Assembly: GCA_041744575.1 (NCBI GenBank)
Contig: JBGTKP010000024.1
Span: 46,039 to 110,038, forward strand
DNA length: 64,000 bases
Reading direction: 5' to 3'
DNA from: JTS-RE37 sp041744575
GTDB lineage: Bacteria; Bacteroidota; Bacteroidia; Flavobacteriales; Flavobacteriaceae
Shown here: in pieces, positions 18,347-26,964 of the stretch
How the letters are laid out: each line of letters starts with the position of its first letter
Position numbering within the stretch: the stretch's first letter is position 1
The notes under the pieces: model-generated
What the model saw: only the letters and a program-made list of their open reading frames with translations
Told to the model about the DNA's origin: nothing
The model's database searches: none
Program-made: the position numbers and the translations under genes

Positions 18347-19300
18347 ATGAAAGTAACAGACCATATTGAGAATGCCCGGGGAAAGACCCTTTTCTCTTTT
18401 GAAATAATCCCACCTGTCAAAGGCAGGAGCATTCAGGAGCTCTATGATAACATAGATCCACTTATGGAATTTAATCCCCCCTTCGTAGATGTCACTACCT
18501 CCAGGGAGGAATATATTTACCTTGACCGCAATGGCCTTCTGGATAGAAAATTGACCCGGATGCGACCGGGAACTGTAGGAATCTGCGCCTCCATCATGCA
18601 CAAATATCGTGTTGATGCCATTCCCCATGTGCTTTGCGGCGGATTTACCAAAGAGGAAACAGAATACCTGCTGGTTGACTGTCACTATCTCGGACTGGAT
18701 AATATAATGGCGCTCAGAGGTGACGCGATGAAGGAAGAAAAGTACTTTGAAGCGACCAAAGGGGGAAACGTTTATGCGTGCGACCTTGTAAAACAGATCC
18801 ACAATCTGAAAAAAGGCTGCTATTTGCATGAGGTGGTTGAAACTGCGGATTGTGCCGACTTCTGTATTGGGGTAGCAGGATACCCGGAAAAACACATGGA
18901 GGCACCTTCCCTGAAGACCGACCTGAAATGGTTGAAAAAGAAAATTGATGAAGGTGCCGACTATGTTGTGACCCAGATGTTCTTTGACAATCAGAAATAT
19001 TTTGAATTTGTGAATGCCGCGCGCGCCATGAACATAACCGTTCCCATAATTCCGGGAATTAAACCTATTGCTGTCAGGAACCACCTGCAGTTGCTACCCC
19101 AGGTGTTTCGTATAGACCTGCCTCAGGACCTTATTGACAGCGTTGAGGCCTGCAGGAGCAATATTGAGATCCGGCAAGTGGGCATTGAATGGGCCATCAG
19201 CCAGTCTCGCGAACTTAAGGCGGCAGGTGTCCCGGTCCTACACTATTATTCCATGGGGAAATCCGATAATATCAGGGCGATTGCCAAAGCCGTATTTTAA
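18347..19300 (+). CDS. metF: Methylenetetrahydrofolate reductase
   Basis: MetF reduces 5,10-methylenetetrahydrofolate to 5-methyltetrahydrofolate, the methyl donor for the methionine synthase just upstream. The 317-residue barrel shows FSFEIIPPVKG at the N terminus, NIMALRGD near 125, and DYVVTQMFFDN near 208, all family marks of the flavin and folate site. The ATG at 18347 is favoured over a TTG two codons earlier. It is 91 bases from metH and probably in the same SAM-controlled transcript. Confidence 0.96.
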   Translation: MKVTDHIENARGKTLFSFEIIPPVKGRSIQELYDNIDPLMEFNPPFVDVTTSREEYIYLDRNGLLDRKLTRMRPGTVGICASIMHKYRVDAIPHVLCGGFTKEETEYLLVDCHYLGLDNIMALRGDAMKEEKYFEATKGGNVYACDLVKQIHNLKKGCYLHEVVETADCADFCIGVAGYPEKHMEAPSLKTDLKWLKKKIDEGADYVVTQMFFDNQKYFEFVNAARAMNITVPIIPGIKPIAVRNHLQLLPQVFRIDLPQDLIDSVEACRSNIEIRQVGIEWAISQSRELKAAGVPVLHYYSMGKSDNIRAIAKAVF

Positions 19301-19389
19301 GGTATACGCAAACTCCTGAATGTCACCAATCCTGTAAATACCTCCGAGTCCGGAGTGGTCCTGATCCCACCACGCAACGATTTATTTTC

Positions 19390-19397
19390 TATTTTTG
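19390..19397 (+). promoter_or_regulatory. -7 element before the PagL-like gene
   Basis: TATTTTTG matches TAnnTTTG but lies only 6 bases before the ATG at 19404, so the transcript would be almost leaderless. Pattern match only, without a clear -33 element. Confidence 0.4.
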
Positions 19398-19403
19398 CAG
19401 CTG

Positions 19404-20504
19404 ATGAGTTGCAGAATCCTGATTCCTCTTTTTTTTTCCTGGATATGTGGGTTCTCCCAAGAGGATAGTATTCCTGCCGTTTACACTCTGGATGCAACCC
19501 CCTTTTACGGGTCCGTCATTCTTCATAATCCTGATATTTCGCATTTGATCCAGGCCCATCCCAGTGGTATTATCCTGTCTGTCAATAAAAAGACCTTTGG
19601 TGCTGAGCAATGGGAACAAGAATACAATTATCCGGATTTTGGTTTTTCATTTGTCTATCAGGATATGGAGAGTCCTACCCTGGGTACCAATTATTCATTG
19701 TACGCCCACTATAACTTTTATTTTTTAAAACGGAATCTCCAGTTCCGGTTGGGACAAGGGCTCGCCTACAATACCTCACCATATGACAAATCCCTCAATT
19801 TTCGAAATAACGCCTATGGTTCTCATTTCATGAGTACTACGTATGCCATGGTAAATTATTATCGCGAGACAGTCCTCCCCCAACTGGGGTTTAAGGTGGG
19901 AATTGCACTTATTCATTATTCCAATGCCAATTTCAGGGCGCCCAACACCTCAACCAACTCCTTCACGCTAAATGCAGGAGTGATTTATAACCTGGAGCAA
20001 CGGGATGAACCTCCCTACATGAGTGTCAATGATACCCGGACCTATAAGGAACCCCTACATACCAATCTTGTATTCCGGACAGGTTTCAATGAAAGTGATG
20101 TGATCAACTCAGGACAGTTTCCGTTCTATATTGTATCGGCATATCTGGACAAAAGACTTGGCAGAAAAAGTGCACTTCAGTTTGGTGGCGACCTCTTTTT
20201 TTCCCGTTTCCTAAAAGAACTGATCCGCTACCAGTCGATCGCCTTTCCGGAGCTTGACGTAGACGCCGGGGACGACTACAAAAGAGCAGGTCTATTTCTT
20301 GGCCATGAATTATTTATCAATAAAATGAGTGTGATTACCCAATTGGGATACTATGTGTATTATCCTTTTGATTTTGAAGGACGTATGTATAATAGAATTG
20401 GTTTGAAAAGGTATTTTGGTGACCGTTTATTTGGGAGCATAACGCTTAAATCCCATGCGGCAAAGGCAGAAGCTGTTGAATTTGGTTTTGGGATCCGCCT
20501 TTAG
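19404..20504 (+). CDS. PagL/acyloxyacyl hydrolase-like outer membrane protein
   Basis: A 366-residue secreted protein with signal peptide MSCRILIPLFFSWICGFSQ and then many alternating aromatic and polar stretches that fit a beta-barrel. The middle part, GFKVGIALIHYSNANFRAPN, resembles the His-Ser active region of lipid A 3-O-deacylase PagL (H-x-S-N pattern). It probably removes an acyl chain from lipid A in the outer membrane, but substrate is not known for the flavobacterial group and the barrel is longer than PagL itself. The ATG at 19404 is chosen because the signal peptide starts there. Confidence 0.68.
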   Translation: MSCRILIPLFFSWICGFSQEDSIPAVYTLDATPFYGSVILHNPDISHLIQAHPSGIILSVNKKTFGAEQWEQEYNYPDFGFSFVYQDMESPTLGTNYSLYAHYNFYFLKRNLQFRLGQGLAYNTSPYDKSLNFRNNAYGSHFMSTTYAMVNYYRETVLPQLGFKVGIALIHYSNANFRAPNTSTNSFTLNAGVIYNLEQRDEPPYMSVNDTRTYKEPLHTNLVFRTGFNESDVINSGQFPFYIVSAYLDKRLGRKSALQFGGDLFFSRFLKELIRYQSIAFPELDVDAGDDYKRAGLFLGHELFINKMSVITQLGYYVYYPFDFEGRMYNRIGLKRYFGDRLFGSITLKSHAAKAEAVEFGFGIRL

Positions 20505-20591
20505 GCAGACAGTTTTACAGCCCTGTTTAAATATATTTCAGGAAATTAACGAAATACAATGAGATATTACTGTTTGGACAACAAGGCGAAT

Positions 20592-21359
20592 ATGATGAAC
20601 AGGATGGTCGGCCTTGTTTGGATTTTACCCGTGCTCCTCCCATTCCTCTCATGCAACGGTGAAGATCTGCCTGATTGTATCCAGTCTTCGGGGAAAGTGA
20701 CAAAGGAGGAAGTGACGGTGGCAGCATTTACAGGGATTACCGCTGCGGAGAACATCACCCTGGTTCTGAAACAGGGGACCCCTCAAAAGGTAGAAGTGGA
20801 AACAGGTGAAAATTTGCGGAACGAAGTGGAAGTGGCAGTGAAGGACGGAACATTACTCTTAAGGGATACAAATGATTGCAATCTGTTCAGGGATTATGGA
20901 ACCACCATTGTATACATCACCGCACCGGAAATCACAGAAATCAGGAGTAGCACCGGATTTCCGATTCGTAGCGATGGCATATTGAATTTTTCTGACCTTA
21001 CCCTTTACTCAGAAAGTTTTTTGGATCCTACCGCTCAAACCACGGATGGTTCTTTTATTCTTTCCCTGTCCTCCACGCGGCTCACCGTGGTGGTGAACGG
21101 GATTGCTTACTTCAGGTTAAATGGGACGGTAGCAGATATGGACATCACAATTGCCGCCGGCGATTCCAGAATAGAGGCTGCAGAACTGTTGGCTGCCAGG
21201 GTGCAGGTAAATCACAGGGGAAGTAATGACATTCTGATACATCCGCTGGAATCTCTCAGGGGTGTTATCCGGGGTACAGGGGATGTAGTTAGTAGTATCA
21301 GACCAACGGTCGTAGAGGTGGAGGAATTGTACACCGGAAGATTGATTTATAAAGATTGA
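20592..21359 (+). CDS. GIN-domain (DUF2807) lipoprotein
   Basis: A secreted protein of about 255 residues whose signal ends in the lipobox LPFLSC, so it should be lipid-anchored. The rest is a run of short beta-strands ending in the GIN-domain pattern of repeated I, L, V with G, S, N turns (NHRGSNDILIH, RGTGDVVSSI). Such beta-helix domains are common in Bacteroidetes envelopes; their function is unknown, and the family name 'putative adhesin' is not proven. Start: the frame opens at 20559, but the ATG pair at 20592/20595 gives a signal peptide of normal length. Related in architecture to the protein at 28158. Confidence 0.75.
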   Translation: MMNRMVGLVWILPVLLPFLSCNGEDLPDCIQSSGKVTKEEVTVAAFTGITAAENITLVLKQGTPQKVEVETGENLRNEVEVAVKDGTLLLRDTNDCNLFRDYGTTIVYITAPEITEIRSSTGFPIRSDGILNFSDLTLYSESFLDPTAQTTDGSFILSLSSTRLTVVVNGIAYFRLNGTVADMDITIAAGDSRIEAAELLAARVQVNHRGSNDILIHPLESLRGVIRGTGDVVSSIRPTVVEVEELYTGRLIYKD

Positions 21360-21514
21360 ATTCCGATGTTGCATTTCATCCTTTGTAATATACCGGCTCT
21401 GTGAAACCAGTGTTAACTGAAACGCCAATTATGGCTGTCTGGTGCGGTTTGGATGACTGATTTTGGCTGCAATCATAAGAACAGCGCCCGTCTGATAAAA
21501 CGTAAACCCATGTT

Positions 21515-22624
21515 GTGAAAAGCTTCCTTCAAATGTTGACTAAAGCTGTCCGGTCTTTAAAAAAACAGCATGGCGGTGACTTATTTCAGGCTCCCGGGCT
21601 TGCGGATGACGTGTTTTCTGCCATGACAGAGCAAGGCCGTATTCCGGGCCTTGCTGTCACCGTCTTTCGAAAAGGCGAGGTCTTCTTTGAGAAGGGATAT
21701 GGCTTTTCTAGTTTGGAGCATCAACGTCCTGTAAAACCCGGGCAAACCCTTTTCAGGGCAGCAAGTGTATCCAAATGTATCTCGGCTGCCGCCCTAGCGA
21801 AGATGGTTGCACAGGGTCTTATTGATCTGGATCGTTCCTTCTATGATTATGTACCTTATTATCCGCGTAAAGGTGCCGATTTTACGATTGCCCAACTGGC
21901 GGGGCATACTGCTGGTATACGTGGGTACCAAGGAAAAGAATATGCCCTGAACAAGCCCTACAGTATCAGGGATGGGACCGCCGTATTTAAAATGGATCCC
22001 CTTATAGCCACCCCCGGCACCCATTTTTTTTACAACAGCTATAATTGGGTACTTGTGTCCCTTGCAATGGAGGAGGCCAGCGGGATATCCTTCTCAAGCT
22101 ATGTACAACAACAGTTGCTGGATCCTCTTGGACTGGGTCATACCCTGGAGGAACCCGGGCGATCTGATCCTGTTTCCGTTCCTGATTCAGCTGAGATGGC
22201 TACTTTTTATACCAGCTCGCATGGCCTGTTTCATAAGGCTGTTCCTGTAGATAATCGTTACAAACTGGCTGCCGGAGGATATCTTACCACTTCAAATGAC
22301 CTTTGTAAATTCGGGCAGGCTGTTCTGGAAGAACGAATTGCACCTGAAGCAATCTGGAGACGATTTCTGACACCTCACCATATCCGGGAGGTCTCTACTT
22401 TCTATGGCCTTGGATGGGAAGTGAGTGCGGACAGGCAAGGCCGTCGACGCTATGGTCACACGGGAAATAGCATAGGCGGGTATAGCAATTTTTATATTTT
22501 TCCGGAGGAGCAATTGGTGTTTGCCATCCTGATCAACTGCACCAATCCGGGAGTTCAAATGGAATTAGATAAGGCTCGGGATATTCTAATAACAGGGTGT
22601 GATTCGATCTATAGACAGCGGTAA
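21515..22624 (+). CDS. Serine hydrolase of the class C beta-lactamase family
   Basis: A 369-residue protein with the catalytic S-x-x-K tetrad at Ser84-Lys87 (ASVSKCISAA), a second motif region FFYNSYNW where class C enzymes have YxN, and RYGHTGNSIGG as the third, KTG-like motif. These place it among LACTB/esterase-type serine hydrolases rather than true beta-lactamases. No clear signal peptide is visible. The start is uncertain: GTG at 21515 or ATG at 21533. Substrate unknown; peptidase or esterase activity is most likely. Confidence 0.8.
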   Translation: MKSFLQMLTKAVRSLKKQHGGDLFQAPGLADDVFSAMTEQGRIPGLAVTVFRKGEVFFEKGYGFSSLEHQRPVKPGQTLFRAASVSKCISAAALAKMVAQGLIDLDRSFYDYVPYYPRKGADFTIAQLAGHTAGIRGYQGKEYALNKPYSIRDGTAVFKMDPLIATPGTHFFYNSYNWVLVSLAMEEASGISFSSYVQQQLLDPLGLGHTLEEPGRSDPVSVPDSAEMATFYTSSHGLFHKAVPVDNRYKLAAGGYLTTSNDLCKFGQAVLEERIAPEAIWRRFLTPHHIREVSTFYGLGWEVSADRQGRRRYGHTGNSIGGYSNFYIFPEEQLVFAILINCTNPGVQMELDKARDILITGCDSIYRQR

Positions 22625-22657
22625 TTTTTTATTTGATCCCACTTTGTAAAGCCTTTA

Positions 22658-23554
22658 TCAGGAATTCGTAAGTTCGGTAAAAAGGGTTTCAAGATTTTTG
22701 TTCTTCCTGTTCAGTTGCAAGGTTTTTAACTGATTGTCGTGTGCAAAATCAAAAACGGCCGAGCGCATATCAGCGGAGGTCTGAAAAGTGATCTCATAGG
22801 TGAAACCGCCGGTATTTGTTACGGCAGTAACTTTAGGTAATTTTTGAAGTAGTTGTTCCTCCACCCTATAGTCGAATTCCACCTCGATGACCTGTTGCCC
22901 TTCTTTACGAAGGTCTGAAAGTTTCTTGTCAGCAACAAGGTTTCCTTTGTTCATTATCAGCACCCGGTCGCACACGGCCTCCACCTCCTTCAGGATATGG
23001 GTTGAAAGTAAAATGGTCTTGTGCTGCCCGATCTCCCGGATCAATTTGCGGATTTCCACCAGCTGATTGGGATCCAGCCCTGTGGTAGGTTCATCAAGGA
23101 TTAAGACCTCCGGGTCATGAAGTAAGGCGGCAGCCAATCCCACCCTCTGACGGTATCCCTTTGAGAGGGCTCCAATCTTTTTATAGGATTCCGGTTCCAG
23201 CCCTGTCTGATGAATGACCGTAGTAATCCTTGTTGGATCAGTTTTATAAATTCCGGCATTAAAGGCCAGGTATTCCCTGACATACATTTCAAGATACAAG
23301 GGATTATGCTCAGGTAGGTATCCAATGAGACGTCTGACCTTGCCCTGCTCCTTTTCCACATCCAGATCGCATACCAAAGCCGTGCCGCTATCAGCACGAC
23401 TATAGGTGCTGAGAATTCTCATCATGGACGATTTGCCGGCACCATTGGGTCCAAGAAATCCAACGATTTCACCTTTCGGGATCTTGAAGGAGACACTATT
23501 GATTGCCGTTTGTTTTCCAAAGGTTTTGCAAATATTGGTTACCTGGATGGACAT
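22658..23554 (-). CDS. gldA: GldA-type ABC transporter ATPase
   Basis: A 298-residue ABC ATPase with Walker A GPNGAGKSS, signature LSKGYRQRVGLA, Walker B VLILDEPT and the H-loop LLSTHILKEVE. The length, IGYLPEHNPLYLEMYVREYL and C-terminal part match GldA, which works with GldF and GldG in a transporter required for gliding in Flavobacterium johnsoniae. gldFG are not in this window, as is usual. It runs against its neighbours as a single gene. Confidence 0.88.
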   Translation of the reverse strand: MSIQVTNICKTFGKQTAINSVSFKIPKGEIVGFLGPNGAGKSSMMRILSTYSRADSGTALVCDLDVEKEQGKVRRLIGYLPEHNPLYLEMYVREYLAFNAGIYKTDPTRITTVIHQTGLEPESYKKIGALSKGYRQRVGLAAALLHDPEVLILDEPTTGLDPNQLVEIRKLIREIGQHKTILLSTHILKEVEAVCDRVLIMNKGNLVADKKLSDLRKEGQQVIEVEFDYRVEEQLLQKLPKVTAVTNTGGFTYEITFQTSADMRSAVFDFAHDNQLKTLQLNRKNKNLETLFTELTNS

Positions 23555-23799
23555 GCAGAAATTTTACGTAAAAGTAAACAATGAAATGGAAAGGGGTGGC
23601 GACCTGGTTTTGATTCTTTATCTCTGGCAGTTGCGTGCAGCTGATGGCAAGCCGAAGGTTATGCGGACTTTGGGAATCAAAAGTTAGCCCGCCCCTGCCT
23701 TACGGAAAATTGATAAAAATTCACTATTTGGACTTTAAATATGAAAATATTGAATAAATTTCCGCTATAATTTATAAAAAACATAAAAAATACCAGGCA

Positions 23800-23831
23800 T
23801 TGATGAGGTACAGATTTAATAAGTACCTTAG
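23800..23831 (+). promoter_or_regulatory. Promoter and inverted repeat of the aromatic operon
   Basis: TTG at 23800-23802 and TACCTTAG at 23824-23831 with a 21-base spacer resemble a Bacteroidetes promoter, putting the start about 12 bases before the leader ATG. AGGTAC (23806-23811) and GTACCT (23823-23828) form an inverted repeat with an 11-base gap overlapping the -7 element, which might be a repressor site. The upstream part of this 504-base gap (23555-23799) is AT-rich and shows nothing else. Confidence 0.45.
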
Positions 23832-23849
23832 CGCACTATTTAGTTAAAA

Positions 23850-23909
23850 ATGAATTATACCTATTTCTGGAACGGATTTTATTTTTACTTCTTTTTTAAA
23901 AAGAGGTAG
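23850..23909 (+). CDS. Phe/Tyr-rich leader peptide of the aromatic operon
   Basis: A 19-codon frame ATG...TAG encodes MNYTYFWNGFYFYFFFKKR: six Phe, four Tyr and one Trp. Such composition is a hallmark of attenuator leader peptides, where ribosomes stall at the control codons if the charged tRNAs are scarce. The stop codon overlaps bases GGGAC (23909-23913) that can pair with GTCCC (23949-23953) and so block the downstream terminator. The next genes make phenylalanine and tyrosine. Too short for ordinary gene finders. Function inferred from architecture. Confidence 0.88.
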   Translation: MNYTYFWNGFYFYFFFKKR

Positions 23910-23975
23910 GGACCGTTGTAGATTGTTATATACAATATATAATAGAAAGTCCCGTAAAAACGGGACTTTTTTTTT
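23909..23975 (+). promoter_or_regulatory. Attenuator: antiterminator and intrinsic terminator
   Basis: The terminator stem AAAGTCCCG (23946-23954) pairs with CGGGACTTT (23961-23969) over a six-base loop and runs into nine T. The alternative partner of its left arm is GGGAC at 23909-23913, directly at the leader stop codon; a small ATTGT/ACAAT hairpin (about 23926-23940) lies between them. A ribosome stalled on Phe/Tyr codons leaves GGGAC free, giving read-through; a ribosome at the stop codon covers it and the terminator forms. The prephenate dehydratase gene starts 84 bases downstream. Confidence 0.85.
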
Positions 23976-24058
23976 GCATCCGGTCACAAGGGAAGTTGAT
24001 GGGAAGATCAGCAACCTAAGGCAGCCGGATACACCAAAGCGAAGAAAGCATCATTTTC

Positions 24059-24886
24059 ATGGGAGTACGAATAGCGATACAGGGAATAAAAGGATCAAAC
24101 CACTATCAGGTGGCCAAAAATTTCTATGGGGAAGCAATGGAACTGGTGGAATGCCTTTCCTTTGATTCTCTGGTGGATGAGTTACTTAAAAAAAATGCCG
24201 ACCTGGGCATTATGGCCATTGAAAATACCATAGCTGGTTCTATCATTCCAAACTACGCCCTTGTATATCACAATAAATTGCATATTATCGGGGAGTACTA
24301 TTTAAATATTCATCACAACCTGATGGTGTTGAGAGGTCAGGGCATACACGAAGTGCGTGAGGTACATTCGCATCCGATGGCCCTCCTGCAATGCAAGGAA
24401 TTTTTCCGGGATCATCCGCATATTAAATTGGTTGAAGATGTGGATACCGCTGAGACCGCCAGGCGCATCCAGAGTAACCAACTCAAAGACATTGCGGCCA
24501 TCGCCCCCGTGGTAGCAGCTGAAATGTATGATCTGGAGATCATCGCGCCGGAAATTCAGACGATCAAGAATAACATGACCCGGTTTATTCTCCTAAAGAC
24601 CAGGAACAAGGAGTTACCCAGAGAGGAAATCAATAAGGCCTCGGTTCGGTTTTTAACAGATCATAAAAGAGGGAGTCTGGCTACTGTACTGAACGTAATG
24701 AGCGATTGTAACCTGAACCTCACGAAGATACAATCCCTCCCCATCATAGATATCCCGTGGAAGTATGCTTTTTTCGTGGATGTCACCTTTGAAGTTTTCG
24801 ATCATTTTGAGAAAGCGAAAGCGTTACTTAATATTATGACGGAGGAGTTTCAGGTGCTGGGGGAATATAAAAATGCACGGCTATGA
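24059..24886 (+). CDS. pheA: Prephenate dehydratase
   Basis: PheA converts prephenate to phenylpyruvate. The 275-residue protein has the catalytic elements NTIAGSI near 57 and NNMTRFILL (Thr-Arg-Phe) near 178, followed by an ACT domain from about 195 (GSLATVLNVMSDCNLNLTKIQSLP) that normally senses phenylalanine. The usual ESRP of that domain reads QSLP here. No chorismate mutase domain is attached; that activity is fused to the DAHP synthase at the end of the operon. It is the first full gene after the attenuator. Confidence 0.95.
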   Translation: MGVRIAIQGIKGSNHYQVAKNFYGEAMELVECLSFDSLVDELLKKNADLGIMAIENTIAGSIIPNYALVYHNKLHIIGEYYLNIHHNLMVLRGQGIHEVREVHSHPMALLQCKEFFRDHPHIKLVEDVDTAETARRIQSNQLKDIAAIAPVVAAEMYDLEIIAPEIQTIKNNMTRFILLKTRNKELPREEINKASVRFLTDHKRGSLATVLNVMSDCNLNLTKIQSLPIIDIPWKYAFFVDVTFEVFDHFEKAKALLNIMTEEFQVLGEYKNARL

Positions 24887-26028
24887 ACAGGTATGCCAGC
24901 AGGTTATCGGCTGTTGAGGAATATTATTTCTCCAGTAAACTGAGGGAGGTCAGGGCCCTGGCGGCCCAGGGGAAACCGATCATTAACATGGGGATCGGAA
25001 GTCCGGATCTTGCACCCTCCCCTGAGGTGATTTCTGCTTTATCAGCGGCCATGGAGGAGCCCGCCGCTCATCAATATCAAAGCTACCAGGGCTTGCCTGA
25101 ATTGCGTGACGCTATGGCCGGGTTTTACAGGAATAAATTCGGGGTATCTTTACGTCCTGAAGATGAGATCCTTCCATTGATGGGTTCCAAAGAAGGCATT
25201 ATGCACATTAGTCTCGCTTTCCTTAATGATGGCGACAAGGTGCTCATCCCAAATCCTGGATATCCGACCTATACTTCTGTCACGCGTCTCGCGGGTGGAG
25301 TGCCTGTGTTTTACGATCTGGAAGAACGCAACAATTGGTTTCCTGACCTGGAAGAACTTTCTAAAACGGATCTGTCAGGTGTGAAACTGATGTGGATAGG
25401 CTATCCGCATATGCCTACAGGAGTTACGGCGTCCATTGACCAGTTAAAAGCACTGGTGGATTTTGCCAGGGCTCATGATATTCTGCTCGTCAATGATAAT
25501 CCATACAGCTTTGTTCTGGGGCAAGAACCGATTAGTTTGCTCCGGATACCGGGCGCAATGGAATTGGCTCTGGAGTTGAACTCCCTGAGCAAAACTTTCA
25601 ATATGGCCGGATGGCGCGTCGGGATGTTGCTCGGAAATGCAGCGCATCTGAGTGCGGTACTTAAGGTGAAAAGCAATATGGATTCAGGGATGTTCTATGG
25701 CATTCAGAAGGGAGCCATCGCTGCGTTGAAGAGTGCCGCATCCTGGTTCAGTGATCTGAATGAGATCTATGAAAAGCGCCGGGAATTGATGTTTGAACTT
25801 GCGGATAAATTGCATTGTACCTATGACCGGAACACGGTCGGTATGTTCGTTTGGGCGAAATTGCCAAACAATGCACCTACTTCCGAGATATATATTGATG
25901 AACTATTGCTGAAGAAATCTATTTTCATCACTCCCGGAACCATATTCGGAAGCAATGGAGAGGGTTTTGTAAGGTTTTCACTTTGCGTTAAGGAAGATGC
26001 CATCAGGGAGGCCATTTCAAGATGCTGA
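24883..26028 (+). CDS. Class I/II aminotransferase, probably aromatic
   Basis: A 381-residue fold-type I PLP aminotransferase with the cofactor lysine at about residue 237 in NSLSKTFNMAGWRVG and the NPGYPTY motif near residue 125. It overlaps pheA by ATGA and precedes tyrA, so transamination of phenylpyruvate and 4-hydroxyphenylpyruvate is the likely job. Sequence also resembles LL-diaminopimelate aminotransferases, so specificity is inferred from context. Confidence 0.85.
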   Translation: MNRYASRLSAVEEYYFSSKLREVRALAAQGKPIINMGIGSPDLAPSPEVISALSAAMEEPAAHQYQSYQGLPELRDAMAGFYRNKFGVSLRPEDEILPLMGSKEGIMHISLAFLNDGDKVLIPNPGYPTYTSVTRLAGGVPVFYDLEERNNWFPDLEELSKTDLSGVKLMWIGYPHMPTGVTASIDQLKALVDFARAHDILLVNDNPYSFVLGQEPISLLRIPGAMELALELNSLSKTFNMAGWRVGMLLGNAAHLSAVLKVKSNMDSGMFYGIQKGAIAALKSAASWFSDLNEIYEKRRELMFELADKLHCTYDRNTVGMFVWAKLPNNAPTSEIYIDELLLKKSIFITPGTIFGSNGEGFVRFSLCVKEDAIREAISRC

Positions 26029-26100
26029 TTATGAAAGGTTAGAGGAAATGGGAAGATGGATGCATTTTTCTGAAGTAGTAATAATTCAACGAGCTGAAGT

Positions 26101-26958
26101 ATGAAAATAGGCATCATTGGCACCGGTCTCATTGGCGGCTCGCTCGCGAAAGATATCAAAGCCCTGGATCCGGCCGGAGTGATCTTCGGGATAGACACCA
26201 GTGAAGTTCACGTTAAACAGGCCCAAAGCCTGGGAATTATTGATTTTCAGGGATCGGTAGGGGATCTGCTTTCCGCGGATATGGTTATCGTAAGCATTCC
26301 AGTGGATACTCTGGTCCTGGAACTGCCAGGTATTCTCGATGGAGTCGGGGAGGACACCGTGGTCCTGGATGCGGGATCCACTAAATCCCTTATCTGCAAG
26401 GCGGTTGAGAATCACCCAAAACGTCGAAATTTCCTGGCCTGCCATCCTATTGCGGGAACCGAATTTTCCGGACCTTCTGCGGCGGTCACTGGTTTGTTCA
26501 GTGGTAAAGCAAATATCATTTGTGAGGTCGAGAAGACGGCTTTTAAACTTCAGGAAAAAGCACTGGAATTATTCAGGCAGTTAGGGATGCGAATCCGTTA
26601 TATGAACCCTGAGTCACATGACCGCCACATTGCCTATGTATCCCATTTGTCCCATATCAGTTCCTTTATGCTCGGAAAAACGGTGATTGAAAAAGAAAGG
26701 AATGAGCGCGATATCTTTGACATGGCCGGAAGTGGTTTTGAAAGTACGGTACGGCTGGCAAAAAGTTCGCCGGCGATGTGGACACCTATATTCAGGCAGA
26801 ACAGGGCAAATGTGATCGACACCCTGGAAGAATATATTACCAACCTGGAAACCTTTAAAAAAATGATCCTTGACAATGATTATGAAGGTATTTACCGGGA
26901 GATGGAAGAAGTGAATAAAATTAAAGAAATATTAAAGGGAATACCACTTAATAAATAA
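26101..26958 (+). CDS. tyrA: Prephenate dehydrogenase
   Basis: TyrA oxidises and decarboxylates prephenate to 4-hydroxyphenylpyruvate with NAD(P). A Rossmann motif IGTGLIGGSLAKDI begins at residue 4, and the catalytic histidine region is CHPIAGTEFSGP near 117 and HDRHIAYVSHLSH near 175. The 285-residue length is that of the single-domain form without chorismate mutase or ACT domain. It is separated from the aminotransferase by 72 bases and from the next gene by 6. Confidence 0.94.
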   Translation: MKIGIIGTGLIGGSLAKDIKALDPAGVIFGIDTSEVHVKQAQSLGIIDFQGSVGDLLSADMVIVSIPVDTLVLELPGILDGVGEDTVVLDAGSTKSLICKAVENHPKRRNFLACHPIAGTEFSGPSAAVTGLFSGKANIICEVEKTAFKLQEKALELFRQLGMRIRYMNPESHDRHIAYVSHLSHISSFMLGKTVIEKERNERDIFDMAGSGFESTVRLAKSSPAMWTPIFRQNRANVIDTLEEYITNLETFKKMILDNDYEGIYREMEEVNKIKEILKGIPLNK

Positions 26959-26964
26959 TAGTAC

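Noticed and set aside
18302..19084. 260-codon open frame antisense to metF
   Set aside because: metF is certain from its motifs over the whole stretch; the antisense product resembles nothing.
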